From: Myxococcota bacterium
GTDB lineage: Bacteria > Myxococcota_A > UBA796 > UBA2385
Assembly (NCBI GenBank): GCA_023150805.1
Contig: JAKLKF010000023.1
Location: 1 to 48,482, forward strand
Length of the DNA stretch: 48,482 nt
Reading direction: 5' to 3'
Every line of letters starts with the position of its first letter. Position 1 is the stretch's first letter. The position numbers and the translations under genes were made by a program. Shown here in pieces: positions 1 to 8,395 of this stretch. Under the pieces are notes generated by a model that worked only from the letters and a program-made list of their open reading frames with translations, was not told where the DNA came from and did no database searches.

Positions 1-290
1 GTCAGGCCCCAGGCGGCCAGCACCTCGGCCGGCGTGCACCAGGGGCAGGCCCGCTTCTGGACCAGGGCCTGCAGGCCCTCCTCCTCGTCCGAGATCGGCT
101 GTTGCCAGGAACGGCCGCAGGCAGTGCAGGCGTAGACGCGCCAGTGATCGCCGGCGTCGACCAGGTTGCCGAGGATGCGGGCAGGACGCGGAGCTGCGCG
201 AGGCAAGGCCGGCACGCCGGGCAAGAGGAGCTGTTGGGGATCGGGGGTGCTGGTCGTGGGTCGATGCCAGCGTCGGGGTCGATGCCTCAT
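1..290 (-). CDS. Zinc-ribbon protein, C-terminus cut by window edge
   Basis: Reading the minus strand from an ATG at 290 gives an open frame of 96 codons that runs off the left edge without a stop. The start overlaps the stop of the upstream gene as ATGA, so translation is probably coupled. The first 45 residues are rich in Arg and Pro. They are followed by a pair of knuckles, CTACG and later CPWC, about 30 residues apart, which is the spacing of a small zinc ribbon. The final visible residues (EVLAAWGLT) look helical. It is the last visible gene of a minus-strand operon with a serine recombinase and a ParB-like protein, so a DNA-associated role in that mobile module is plausible. No family was recognised and the C-terminus is unknown. 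Confidence 0.55.
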   Translation of the reverse strand, partial: MRHRPRRWHRPTTSTPDPQQLLLPGVPALPRAAPRPARILGNLVDAGDHWRVYACTACGRSWQQPISDEEEGLQALVQKRACPWCTPAEVLAAWGL

Positions 291-580
291 GCGATCTGCT
301 CCAGGTGGCACAGCTCCAGGAACAGGGCGTGTCCCGGGCGGGAGGGCACAGGCGGCTGCCCCCACCAGGCGCTGCGCAGCTTGAGGAGGGCGACCTGCAG
401 TCGGGCGAGCCGGCGCCAGGGCCACCAGCCGATGACCAGGGCGACGTGCCGCCGATCCGCCAGGCGCACACGGACGAGCTGGACGGCCCAGCCGGTGCGG
501 GGGTGCAGGCGCCGGAAGGCCCGGCAGGGCCAGCCCAGGCGCCAGCGGGGGTTGACCAGGTGGGTGGGGACTACGCGCAC
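287..580 (-). CDS. Small hypothetical protein of the recombinase operon
   Basis: A 97-residue protein starting with GTG at 580. It overlaps the end of the serine recombinase gene by 10 nt, and its own stop overlaps the next ATG (ATGA at 287-290). It is basic and Trp-rich (VIGWWPWRR, SAWWGQ), with no signal peptide or clear membrane segment. I do not recognise a family. Support comes from position: it fills the gap between two genes with stop/start overlaps on both sides, the same packing seen through the rest of the module. The frame could in principle be spurious in DNA this GC-rich. Confidence 0.45.
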   Translation of the reverse strand: MRVVPTHLVNPRWRLGWPCRAFRRLHPRTGWAVQLVRVRLADRRHVALVIGWWPWRRLARLQVALLKLRSAWWGQPPVPSRPGHALFLELCHLEQIA

Positions 581-1152
581 TTGAGCCTCCGGCGGGCGGT
601 GGCCGTGCTGATCCCCAGGGCCCGGGCGGCGGGGCGCAGGCCGCCGCAGGCGCGCATGGCCTGCTCGATCTCCTCTCGGTCAACGGGCAGGACCGGCCGG
701 CCGCAGTGGATGCCCCTGGCCTGGGCCCGGCGGACCCCTGCCAGGCTGCGCTCCATGATCAGCGACCGCTCGAACTCCGCGAAGGCGCCGAGGAGCTGGG
801 TCAACAGCCGGCCCATTGGCGTGGTCGTGTCGATGCCGGGGTCGCGGGCGCTGACGAGCTGTACGCCGCTGGCGTCGAGCTGGCCCAGGACCTGGAGCAG
901 GTGGGGGAGGGAGCGCCCCAGGCGGTCGAGCTTCCAGACCAGGACCACCTCGACCTGGCCGCGCTGCGCGGCGAGCAGGAGCGCGTCCAGGCCCGGGCGG
1001 CGCGCCTTGGCGCCGGACACGCCGCGGTCGACGTGCTCCTGGACCAGGGTCCAGCCGCGGACGCGGGCCAGCTCGCGCAGCTCCTCGACCTGGAGATCGG
1101 GGTCCTGGCCCAGCTCGGTCGAGGTGCGGGCGTAGATGGCGGCGCGGGTCAT
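571..1152 (-). CDS. Serine recombinase (resolvase/invertase family)
   Basis: A 193-residue site-specific recombinase of the small serine family. The N-terminal catalytic domain opens with IYARTST, where Ser11 is the expected nucleophile forming the 5'-phosphoserine DNA link. It is followed by WKLDRLGRSL and TPMGRLLTQLLGAFAEFER, the conserved Arg-bearing and long-helix motifs. A C-terminal helix-turn-helix (GLRPAARALGISTATARRRL) binds the recombination site. Length matches Tn3-type resolvases and Hin/Gin invertases, not the large phage integrases. The ATG at 1152 overlaps the TGA of the ParB-like gene (ATGA), so the two are probably co-translated. Expected activity is resolution or inversion between short sites. 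I saw no paired crossover sites inside the window, so the substrate is unknown. Confidence 0.9.
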   Translation of the reverse strand: MTRAAIYARTSTELGQDPDLQVEELRELARVRGWTLVQEHVDRGVSGAKARRPGLDALLLAAQRGQVEVVLVWKLDRLGRSLPHLLQVLGQLDASGVQLVSARDPGIDTTTPMGRLLTQLLGAFAEFERSLIMERSLAGVRRAQARGIHCGRPVLPVDREEIEQAMRACGGLRPAARALGISTATARRRLKCA

Positions 1153-2630
1153 GCCACGGCTTCCAGGTCGTCGCTGCCCTCGTCGGCCTGATCCTCCTCC
1201 TTGTCGGCCTGCTCCTCCTCCTCGTGGGCGGCGATCACCGTCGCCGGCGACGCGGCACGCCAGGCCTGCACGGCTTCGCACAGGGCCGGGGGCAGCTCGT
1301 GGACGCCGATGTCCTCCAGGGCGGCCAGGATCCGGATCGCCGTCGCGTCGACGCGCACGCCCGCCACGAGCATCCCGTGGTCGGGTGAGGCCTCCAGCAG
1401 CCAGGCGGCGGCGCGCAGGCCTTCGGTCCAGCTCCGGCGGAGGTGGTCGGGGTTGTTCCCGCAGTGCATGCAGGTCGGGTAGTTGCCGGGGCGGACCCAC
1501 CCGTCGCAGTGGGGATGGGGGCAGGTCTCGACGGCGTCGCCGACGACGCGGGCGCGGTAGACGCCGTCCCGGACCTCGGGGTGGAGCTGTCGGGCCGCGA
1601 GGTTGTTGAGCACCCGGGCGTCGGCCTGGCGGACCGCCTCTGCCTGCGCGCTCGGTTCGGGCATCGCGACGATGGCCCGCGCTTGGCTGAAGGGATCGGC
1701 CTGGCGGTGGGCCTCCGACTTGGCCACCGCATCCTCGAGCTCGGCCAGCAGTCGGGGGCGGCCGTCCAGGGCTCGGCGCAGGCGGTCGGCGGCCCAGGTC
1801 CCGGCGTTCGGCGCCTCCAGCGCGGCGTCGAGCAGGGCGTAGCCGGCGGCAAGGTCGCCGCCGGGGAGGTCGGCGCTGCGCAGGGCGGCCTCGATGTCGT
1901 CGACCGTGTCCAGTGTCGCCCAGCGCGCTGCGCGGGCCTCCTCCGTCTCGTCCTCGGGCCAGGGCCAGGCAGACCGGGCCAGCTCCTTCCGTCGCTGGTC
2001 GAAGGCCGCCCCGCGCTGCCCCCAGGTGTCGCCCCGCAGCTTGCGGGGGCTCCTCTCGGTCCGGATGGCCTCCAGCGCGGCCTGCTCGTAGGGGCTCGCC
2101 TTGGCCATGAGCGCCCGCCAGACCTCGGGCAGCTCGCCGTCCACCTCCTCGATGCGCTCGTCGGTCAGCAGCACGCCGGGCTTCAGGCCGTACCGCTTGC
2201 GCGCCTGGTTGATGAAGGCGTGCGAGACGCCGGCGAGCGGGGCCAGGTCGCGGCTGGACAGCCGGCACCACTCGGCGTCGGCCAGCAGCAGCCGGACAGC
2301 GCGCCGCTTGTCCCGGGTCGACCGCTGCAGGCCGTGGTCGCTGTTGGCCTTCACCGCGGCCAGCAGCGCGTCGCGGCGCGTGCCCGGGTGGATCTCGGCC
2401 TCGATCTCCTTCCGCTCGGCCTTGCGGTGGGCCAGGGCCCGGTGCCAGCCGTCGGTGACCAAGAGCTGGTCGTCGGCCTCGATCACCGAGATCGGCGGGA
2501 AGCGCGCGCCTTCGGTCAGCAGCTCGGCGTAGGCGTCGACGACCTCCTGGTCGACCGCGGCGCGGCACTGGAGCAGGGGGTCGAGGACCAGGCGGTCGAC
2601 CGGGACCAGGGTGGAAGCGTTTCCAGGCAT
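1149..2630 (-). CDS. ParB-like nuclease-domain protein with zinc finger
   Basis: A 493-residue protein with an N-terminal ParB/Spo0J-like domain: VPVDRLVLDPLLQCR near residue 10 and DGWHRALA at 60-67, in the place of the GxxRR/DGHHR box. A helix-turn-helix follows at about 120-147 (LSSRDLAPLAGVSHAFINQA). The middle is long, charged and helical. A Cys cluster at about 370-390 (CPHPHC, then CMHC) looks like a zinc finger, and the C-terminus ends in a very acidic tail. The start at 2630 has a GAGGAG ribosome-binding site; longer in-frame starts lack one. Such proteins occur in phages and mobile elements as partition or DNA-binding factors. The neighbouring serine recombinase and the absence of a ParA in view argue against chromosome segregation. 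CTPase or nuclease activity is not established. Confidence 0.75.
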   Translation of the reverse strand: MPGNASTLVPVDRLVLDPLLQCRAAVDQEVVDAYAELLTEGARFPPISVIEADDQLLVTDGWHRALAHRKAERKEIEAEIHPGTRRDALLAAVKANSDHGLQRSTRDKRRAVRLLLADAEWCRLSSRDLAPLAGVSHAFINQARKRYGLKPGVLLTDERIEEVDGELPEVWRALMAKASPYEQAALEAIRTERSPRKLRGDTWGQRGAAFDQRRKELARSAWPWPEDETEEARAARWATLDTVDDIEAALRSADLPGGDLAAGYALLDAALEAPNAGTWAADRLRRALDGRPRLLAELEDAVAKSEAHRQADPFSQARAIVAMPEPSAQAEAVRQADARVLNNLAARQLHPEVRDGVYRARVVGDAVETCPHPHCDGWVRPGNYPTCMHCGNNPDHLRRSWTEGLRAAAWLLEASPDHGMLVAGVRVDATAIRILAALEDIGVHELPPALCEAVQAWRAASPATVIAAHEEEEQADKEEDQADEGSDDLEAVA

Positions 2631-2658
2631 GGGGGCTCCTCGGGTGGGGCGGAGACGG

Positions 2659-3027
2659 TCAGGACCGGGGGGCGTCGGGTGGCAGCGCCCACAGCGACCA
2701 GGCGATGCGCAGGCTGCCGTCGGGGTGGGGTTCGTCGAGCACACGCGCCAGGACCCACTGGTCGGGGTGGCGCCGTGCCATCCAGCGGGCGGGGCGGGTC
2801 CCAGGGGGCGCACGCCGCGCGACGCGCAGCTTGTGCAACAAGTCGCTCCGCCACCGTTGGCCGGGCGTGACCCTCGTGGGAGGGAAGAAGGTGTAGACCG
2901 GCAGGCGCAGCAGCTCCTGGAGCGGCATGTGCTCGACCGGGGGCAGCTCCGCATGTCCGGCGAAGGCGTGGGCCAGCGCGAGACGGAACCACCGGCGCAA
3001 GGCGACCCGGCGCTGCTTCGCGTTCAT
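2659..3027 (-). CDS. Small hypothetical protein of the ParB module
   Basis: A 122-residue protein starting MNAKQRRVALRRWF, with a strong GGGGAGGTG ribosome-binding site just upstream. Its ATG at 3027 overlaps the stop of the preceding gene (ATGA). It is soluble and basic, with a helical N-terminus and a Trp-containing C-terminal half (WVLARVLDEPHPDGSLRIAWSLWAL) that could form a beta-rich small domain. No catalytic motif or family was recognised. It lies 28 nt upstream of the ParB-like gene and is surely co-transcribed with it. The strong ribosome-binding site makes it a more credible gene than its composition alone suggests. Confidence 0.6.
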   Translation of the reverse strand: MNAKQRRVALRRWFRLALAHAFAGHAELPPVEHMPLQELLRLPVYTFFPPTRVTPGQRWRSDLLHKLRVARRAPPGTRPARWMARRHPDQWVLARVLDEPHPDGSLRIAWSLWALPPDAPRS

Positions 3028-3353
3028 GCGCACCTCCCCTCGGGCCAGAGCATCCGGCCCATGCACGGCAGGTCGAGCGCGCGGGCCTCGGCCTGGTCGC
3101 GGTCGTCGGCGCGGGTCCAGGCCCACAGCCAGGCGGTGCTCCCGTCCGCAGACACGGCGTAGAGCCAGGCGACGTGGTCCTTCCAGCGGCGGCTCCTGGC
3201 AGACGCGACGACCAGGCGGCGGGCCGGGTCGGCCACGCGCACCCGCAGGTCCACCTGGCTGGCCGGCTTGTGGGCCTGGACGTCGTGGCGGACGGGGGCG
3301 GTCAGGTCTGGCCGGGTCGGCGTGTGCGCGTTGTGCGCGTTCGGCCGGCTCAC
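3024..3353 (-). CDS. Small hypothetical protein, first gene of the module
   Basis: A 109-residue protein from a GTG at 3353 with no strong ribosome-binding site. The first 30 residues look disordered (His, Pro, Thr-rich). The remainder (VDLRVRVADPARRLVVASAR, DHVAWLYAVSADGSTAWLWAW) has the alternating pattern of a small beta sheet. No family recognised. It appears to be the promoter-proximal gene of the minus-strand operon, followed by an ATGA overlap with the next gene. The less GC-rich spacer upstream (3360-3460) is the likely place for its promoter. Confidence 0.5.
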   Translation of the reverse strand: MSRPNAHNAHTPTRPDLTAPVRHDVQAHKPASQVDLRVRVADPARRLVVASARSRRWKDHVAWLYAVSADGSTAWLWAWTRADDRDQAEARALDLPCMGRMLWPEGRCA

Positions 3354-3398
3354 GACACGCCCCGACGGCCTTTGTGTCCTGCGATTGTCTCTAAGTGG

Positions 3399-3408
3399 CT
3401 GATATCAG
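3399..3408. promoter_or_regulatory. Perfect 10-bp palindrome, possible operator
   Basis: CTGATATCAG is a perfect inverted repeat in the AT-richer spacer about 45 bp upstream of the first gene of the minus-strand module. Position and symmetry would suit an operator or a dimeric recombinase/ParB binding site. No second copy was noticed in the window and no convincing -35/-10 pair flanks it, so this is suggestive only. Confidence 0.2.
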
Positions 3409-3470
3409 GAAGGCTTGGCGGCCCTGCTTCACCATGATGTACAACCTCTGATCCGACCGCGCGCAGCGGC

Positions 3471-3499
3471 CGAGGGCCCGCCCGGGTGGCGGGCCTTCG
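3471..3499. terminator. 12-bp GC hairpin, likely terminator
   Basis: The arms CGAGGGCCCGCC and GGCGGGCCTTCG can pair over 12 positions (one G-U) around a 5-nt loop. It lies downstream of the minus-strand Sel1 gene and upstream of the accessory module, where a transcription stop is expected. There is no T-run on either side, so Rho-independent action is not assured; in very GC-rich genomes strong hairpins without U-tracts are common terminators. Confidence 0.45.
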
Positions 3500-3543
3500 T
3501 GCGTGTGGGGGGCCCCACCTCGCCAGCGAGCCTCCCCCCTCGG

Positions 3544-3652
3544 TCACGCCACCACCCGCGCCCGCTCCGGAACTGCCTCGTCGAGCTTCCCGGCCCACCA
3601 GGCCTGGACCGTCGCGTCGAGCTCCACGGCCGAGGCGTCGGGGTGTGCGAGC
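3544..3652 (-). pseudogene. Out-of-frame coding-like tail after the Sel1 gene
   Basis: Directly after the TAG of the Sel1 gene, the minus strand in the +1 frame reads a protein-like stretch of about 35 codons (LAHPDASAVELDATVQAWW and onward) to a TGA at 3544-3546. Its codons have the high GC third positions of real genes. The junction at about 3656-3673 is two G5 runs separated by CC on the minus strand, a typical site for a one-base indel. It may be the original C-terminus of the Sel1 protein, now out of frame by mutation or sequencing error. It could also be the remnant of a separate gene. Confidence 0.35.
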
Positions 3653-4627
3653 CTACCGCTCCCCCGGCCCCCGCGCGTACCACTGCAGCCCGAAGCGCTT
3701 CACCAGGCGGTCGCGGGCGTAGCGGTCGGCGCCCAGCTCGGCGGCCTGCTCGTAGAGGGCGCGGGCGCGGTCGAGGTCCTTGGGGCCGCCCTGGCCCTTC
3801 TCGCACAGCTTGCCGAGCTCGCGCAGGGCGTCGACGTCGGCCTGGGCGGCGCCGCGCTCGTACCAGGCGCGGGCGGCGGCCAGGTCCTTGGGCAGGCCCT
3901 GGCCCTTGCGGTGGTGGTCGCCCAGCCAGGTCGCGGAGGGGCCGTCGCCGGCCTCGGCCAGGCCGCGGCGCACGGCGATCCGCTCCTCCAGGGCGACGTC
4001 GAGGCGGTCGAGCAGGCGCAGCAGCAGGCCCTGGGCCTGCGCGCGGTGGCCGGGGTGCAGGGTGCCCGCGGCCAGCGCGGCGCGGACGTGGTCGAGGGCG
4101 GCCTGCGGGGCCTCGACCTTGTCCTCGTGGGCCAGGGCCAGGTGGGCGGGGGCGAAGCCGGCGGCGGCGGCGCGCTCCCACCACCGGCGGGCCTCGGCGT
4201 CGGGGTCGGCGACGGCCGGCAGCCAGCCCCACGCGCCCTCGACGGTGGCGACCTCGACGCCGGTGTCGGTGAAGACCATGCCGCTGCCGTAGACGGCGGC
4301 CAGCGCCACCTGGGCCCAGGGCTGGCCGTCGCGGGCGGCGGCGAGCAGGCGCTGCCCGCACCAGGGCGGGTGGTCCCCGTTGCTGACCAGGGTGCTCAGC
4401 GGGCGCGCGTCGCCCACGCGGGCGGCGGCCTCGGCCCAGCGCAGCCGCTCCTCGGCGGTCTCGGCGGCGGAGGCCAGGTAGACGGCGGCGTCCAGGCTGC
4501 CCGCCTCGCCGGCCTGGCGCAGGGTGGCCATGGCGCGCTGCCGGCGGGCCTCCAGGTCGGGGCCCTCCTCGCGCCAGCGGGGCAGCAGGGCGAAGCCTTC
4601 CTTGTACAGGGCGTCGGGGTCGGGCAC
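3653..4627 (-). CDS. Sel1-like tetratricopeptide repeat protein
   Basis: A 324-residue all-helical repeat protein. Sel1-type units are clear in the C-terminal third: KGQGLPKDLAAARAWYERGA and KGQGGPKDLDRARALYEQAA, separated by one 36-residue repeat. Weaker copies occur upstream (DAEARRWWERAAAAGFAPAH). Sel1 repeats form superhelical scaffolds for protein-protein contacts; partners are unknown. No signal peptide, so cytoplasmic. The GTG start at 4627 has a GGAGG ribosome-binding site. The gene is monocistronic and divergent from the acyltransferase. The C-terminus stops at a G-rich stretch, and the following 35 codons look coding in another frame. Confidence 0.8.
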   Translation of the reverse strand: MPDPDALYKEGFALLPRWREEGPDLEARRQRAMATLRQAGEAGSLDAAVYLASAAETAEERLRWAEAAARVGDARPLSTLVSNGDHPPWCGQRLLAAARDGQPWAQVALAAVYGSGMVFTDTGVEVATVEGAWGWLPAVADPDAEARRWWERAAAAGFAPAHLALAHEDKVEAPQAALDHVRAALAAGTLHPGHRAQAQGLLLRLLDRLDVALEERIAVRRGLAEAGDGPSATWLGDHHRKGQGLPKDLAAARAWYERGAAQADVDALRELGKLCEKGQGGPKDLDRARALYEQAAELGADRYARDRLVKRFGLQWYARGPGER

Positions 4628-4752
4628 CGTGGGGCCTCCGGGACGGGAGGGGGGGCCGGGTCCTATCGGGCAGCCGGCCCCCTCGCCCCCGCCCCCCCTC
4701 GCCCCCGCGCGCCCCTGGTGGTTAGGCCGGCTGGCCCCTCGCCGGTCCCCGC

Positions 4753-5610
<858 letters not shown>

Positions 5611-5638
5611 AACCTTGAGGTGAGTTCGAGGGATCTCC

Positions 5639-5667
5639 TTGACAGGTGACAGGGGGCGGAGGATGCT
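5639..5667 (+). promoter_or_regulatory. Sigma-70-type promoter for the M23 peptidase
   Basis: A perfect TTGACA (5639-5644), a 17-bp spacer and GATGCT (5662-5667, three matches to TATAAT) form the best consensus promoter in the window. Transcription would start near 5675, leaving a leader of about 70 nt before the GTG at 5744. This argues against starting the peptidase at the TTG at 5639 or the ATG at 5663, both of which lie inside the promoter. Confidence 0.6.
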
Positions 5668-5743
5668 CTGGTCCCCTCCACCTCCTCCCCGCTCCATCTC
5701 CCCGCAGCCCGCGCCCGCTCCCCGCGGCTCATCGAGGCCCGCC

Positions 5744-6736
5744 GTGATCCAGCCCCCCTTCGGCAAGCCCTGGCTCCTCTACGTCCTGCTCGGCAGCTCC
5801 CTGGCCCTGAACCTGGTCATGGTGCTCGACCGCCCCTCCTCGCCCGAGGACGCGGAGGTCGAGGACGAGGCGGTCGCGGCGGACGCGGAGGCTCCCGCCG
5901 CCGAGGCGGTCGCGGCCCCCGCGGCGCCGGCGATCGACCCGGCCAGCCTGGGCGAGGGCTGGCAGGTGACGGCGGCCCCGGTGGACTCGAACCTGGCGCG
6001 CACCTTCCAGCTCGCCGCGGGCGAGCAGGGCGACGCGCTGGCGGCGGCCTACGCGCGGCTGTTCGTGTGGGAGCTCGACCTGCGCCGCGACCTGCAGAAG
6101 GGCGACAGCGTCGAGGTGATCTGGCGCCCGCACCCGACGGCGGTGGTCGAGGTCCTGGCCGCGCGCTTCCACAGCCGCAAGCTGGGCAAGACGCTGGAGG
6201 CCTGGCGCTGGCAGCCGCCGGGGCAGGCGTTTGCCACCTACTGGGACGAGACCGGGCGCGGCGTGGAGCGGCGGCTGGTGGGCGGCCCGATCCAGCACTA
6301 CGAGCAGATCACCGCCCTGCTGAAGGACCGCCCCAAGCACAAGGGCATGGACTTCAAGGCCCCGGTGGGGGCCGAGGTGCTGGCGCCGGCCCACGCGACG
6401 GTGACCCGCACGAACTGGAACTGGGCGGCCAACGGCAACTGCGTCGAGCTGCAGTTCGACGACGGGCACATCGCCAAGCTGCTGCACCTGTCGGAGAACA
6501 AGGTCGAGGCCGGCCAGCGGGTGACCGCGGGCCAGGTGATCGCGCTGTCGGGCAACACCGGGCGCTCCACGGCGCCGCACCTGCACTACGAGCTGCACAA
6601 GGGCGAGCAGGTGGTGGACCCGCTGGACTACCACGACCTCGAGCAGCAGCAGCTCACCGGCGCCACGCTCGAGGCCTTCCTGGCCGAGCGGGCGCGGATG
6701 GCGGCCACGCTGGACCAGGCGGTGGCGGCGATCTGA
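5744..6736 (+). CDS. M23 (LytM) family peptidase, membrane-anchored
   Basis: A 330-residue envelope protein. After a short cytoplasmic N-terminus (MIQPPFGKPW) comes one transmembrane segment (LLYVLLGSSLALNLVMVL), then an Ala/Glu-rich linker and a periplasmic region. The C-terminal LytM domain has the zinc ligands HxxxD at 199-203 (HKGMD) and HLH at 279-281, so an active zinc metallo-endopeptidase cutting peptidoglycan cross-links is expected. A middle region (about 90-190) resembles the OapA/LysM-like domain common in M23 proteins of this type (LQKGDSVEVIW). The GTG start was preferred because a consensus promoter covers the upstream candidates and the codons between them look non-coding. It is convergent with the next gene, 6 nt apart. 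Confidence 0.85.
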   Translation: MIQPPFGKPWLLYVLLGSSLALNLVMVLDRPSSPEDAEVEDEAVAADAEAPAAEAVAAPAAPAIDPASLGEGWQVTAAPVDSNLARTFQLAAGEQGDALAAAYARLFVWELDLRRDLQKGDSVEVIWRPHPTAVVEVLAARFHSRKLGKTLEAWRWQPPGQAFATYWDETGRGVERRLVGGPIQHYEQITALLKDRPKHKGMDFKAPVGAEVLAPAHATVTRTNWNWAANGNCVELQFDDGHIAKLLHLSENKVEAGQRVTAGQVIALSGNTGRSTAPHLHYELHKGEQVVDPLDYHDLEQQQLTGATLEAFLAERARMAATLDQAVAAI

Positions 6737-6742
6737 GCCCCG

Positions 6743-8395
6743 TCAGGGGCCCTCGACCTGGTACAGGACGGCGGCGTCCGCAGGCAGCGCCTCGACCCGC
6801 GTGACCCGCAGGCCGGCGGCATGGGCGGCCTGCTGGAGCTGGCCCTCGCTGACCCGCAGGTTGTAGGCCATGGGGGCGCTGGCCCGCACGAGCAGCAGGT
6901 GCCCCCCCGCGGCCTGGCCGAGCAGGGCGGGCAGCAGCCCGGCGGGCGGGCGCGGGCCGTGCCGGGCGACGGCGGGCCAGGCGTGGGTGACCTGGACCGA
7001 GGGCGCGCGCAGCTCGAGCATCCCGTAGGACTCGTAGTCGGCGACCAGCAGGCGCTGGACGTCGTGCCGGGCGAGCAGGTCGGCCAGCGCGGCCTGCCCG
7101 GCTCGGGGGAAGGTCGGCACGGCGACCTGGCCCACGACGGCGTCGGTCCGCGCCAGGCTGCGGACGCCGGCGATCAGCAGCGGCAGGGCCAGGATCAGCG
7201 CCACGCGGGCGCGCGCGGGGCTGCGCGGCGGGGTGGCGACGGCCGCGAGGCGGTCGAGCGCCAGGCCGGCGACGATGGCCAGGGTGGGCGTGGCCATGGC
7301 CAGGTGGTGCAGGTCGCGGGCGACGAGCCACAGCAGGCCGAGCTGGAGGAGGAGGAGCAGGCTGGTGAACCGCAGCAGCGCCTCGGCCGGGGTGGGGTGA
7401 CGGTCGCGCCAGGCCAGGGCGGTGCCGGCCAGGACCAGGGCCAGGCCGGCCAGGCGCAGGGGCGAGGGGCCCGGCAGGTCCTGCACGCCGTAGGCCGGCC
7501 CGAAGAAGGCCAGGGGCTGGCTGGCGTACCACCACAGGTTCGCCAGGCCCTCGCGGGCGGGGGAGGGGCCGCCCTGGACGGCGGCAAGCACCCGCTCGAC
7601 CTGCAGCGCGGGGAAGTCGTGGGTCGGCGGCGGCGCGGGCAGGGCGAGGTGGTGGTGCAGCCCGGCGATCACCAGGGGCGAGGGGATCAGCAGGGCGGCG
7701 GCCAGGCCGGGGCCCAAGCCGTGCAGGTCGGGCGCACCCATGCGGGGCCGGTCCCAGCGGGTGAGCAGCGCGGTGGCCGCGAGCGCCAGCAGGCTGAGCG
7801 CGAAGGTGGCCTTGGCCAGCAGGCCCAGGCCGACGCCCACGCCCAGGGCCAGCAGGCCGTGGCGGCCACCGCCCCAGCGCCGGCTCCACAGCGCCCACAG
7901 CACCAGCAGGAAGGCGGCCTGCAGCAGCACCTCGGTGCCCCCCAGGACCTTCTTGTAGAACAGGAAGCTCCAGTCGCTGGCCAGGACCAGGGCCGCGACC
8001 GCGGCGGCGACGTCGGTGCCGCGGAAGCGCAGGAAGCGGTGGACCAGGACCAGCAGGACCCCGCCCAGCGCCACGTGCAGGGCCGTCACTGCGCCGATCC
8101 GCCGGGTGAGCAGCCAGGCCAGCCGGGCCGGCCAGTCCGGCGGTCCGCCCGTGTAGCGGTTGATCGCCAGCGGCAGCCCCAGCCCACCCAGCTCCAGGCG
8201 CTCGACGGGGCGCACCAGGCTGGCGACCAGGGGCCCCCAGCGGTGGCCGGCCGAGGGCGGCGGGGCGGCGGCTGTGGCCTCGGTCGGTGGCGCGCCGTCG
8301 GCCACCCGCGGGGGATCCAGCTCGACCAGCGCCACCGGAGGGCGCCCGAGCGCCCAGCCGATCGCGACCTCGCCGACCACGCCCACTCCGCGCAC
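6743..8395 (-). CDS. Polytopic membrane glycosyltransferase-like protein (GT-C type)
   Basis: A protein of at least 550 residues with about ten hydrophobic segments, a soluble C-terminal domain of about 150 residues and the layout of PMT/ArnT-type GT-C enzymes, which move sugars from polyprenyl-phosphate carriers in the periplasm. The segment SDWSFLFYKKVLGGTEVLLQ matches the amphipathic segment common in this group. The expected early acidic residue lies near the N-terminus (VGVVGEVAIG or VELDPP). The GTG at 8395 is the first usual start, but in-frame sequence upstream to a TAG near 8550 encodes another hydrophobic helix (PASLLLALALYLGLAGATV) that suits the family's first membrane span. The true start may therefore be a CTG near 8506. 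Substrate unknown. Confidence 0.6.
   Translation of the reverse strand: MRGVGVVGEVAIGWALGRPPVALVELDPPRVADGAPPTEATAAAPPPSAGHRWGPLVASLVRPVERLELGGLGLPLAINRYTGGPPDWPARLAWLLTRRIGAVTALHVALGGVLLVLVHRFLRFRGTDVAAAVAALVLASDWSFLFYKKVLGGTEVLLQAAFLLVLWALWSRRWGGGRHGLLALGVGVGLGLLAKATFALSLLALAATALLTRWDRPRMGAPDLHGLGPGLAAALLIPSPLVIAGLHHHLALPAPPPTHDFPALQVERVLAAVQGGPSPAREGLANLWWYASQPLAFFGPAYGVQDLPGPSPLRLAGLALVLAGTALAWRDRHPTPAEALLRFTSLLLLLQLGLLWLVARDLHHLAMATPTLAIVAGLALDRLAAVATPPRSPARARVALILALPLLIAGVRSLARTDAVVGQVAVPTFPRAGQAALADLLARHDVQRLLVADYESYGMLELRAPSVQVTHAWPAVARHGPRPPAGLLPALLGQAAGGHLLLVRASAPMAYNLRVSEGQLQQAAHAAGLRVTRVEALPADAAVLYQVEGP

Larger units (their letters stand above)
3354..3652. other. Intergenic spacer between accessory module and Sel1 gene
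   Basis: About 300 bp with no complete gene. The part at 3360-3460 is visibly less GC-rich than anything around it and holds a perfect palindrome. A strong hairpin sits at 3471-3499, and 3544-3652 reads like a displaced coding tail. This marks the boundary between the mobile-looking module and chromosomal genes. I saw no tRNA, integrase attachment repeat or transposon terminal repeat here. Confidence 0.5.

Noticed and set aside
305..1135. Long plus-strand frame across the recombinase gene
   Set aside because: It is antisense to a clear serine recombinase with all catalytic motifs; its product is Arg/Ser/Pro-rich without domain features.
1443..2870. 475-aa plus-strand frame
   Set aside because: Antisense shadow of the ParB-like gene, a common effect of high GC third positions.
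3350..3598. 82-aa minus-strand frame overlapping the first module gene as GTGA
   Set aside because: It runs through the terminator-like hairpin and the palindrome, its N-terminal half is low-complexity Gly/Arg, and the GTG start has no ribosome-binding site.
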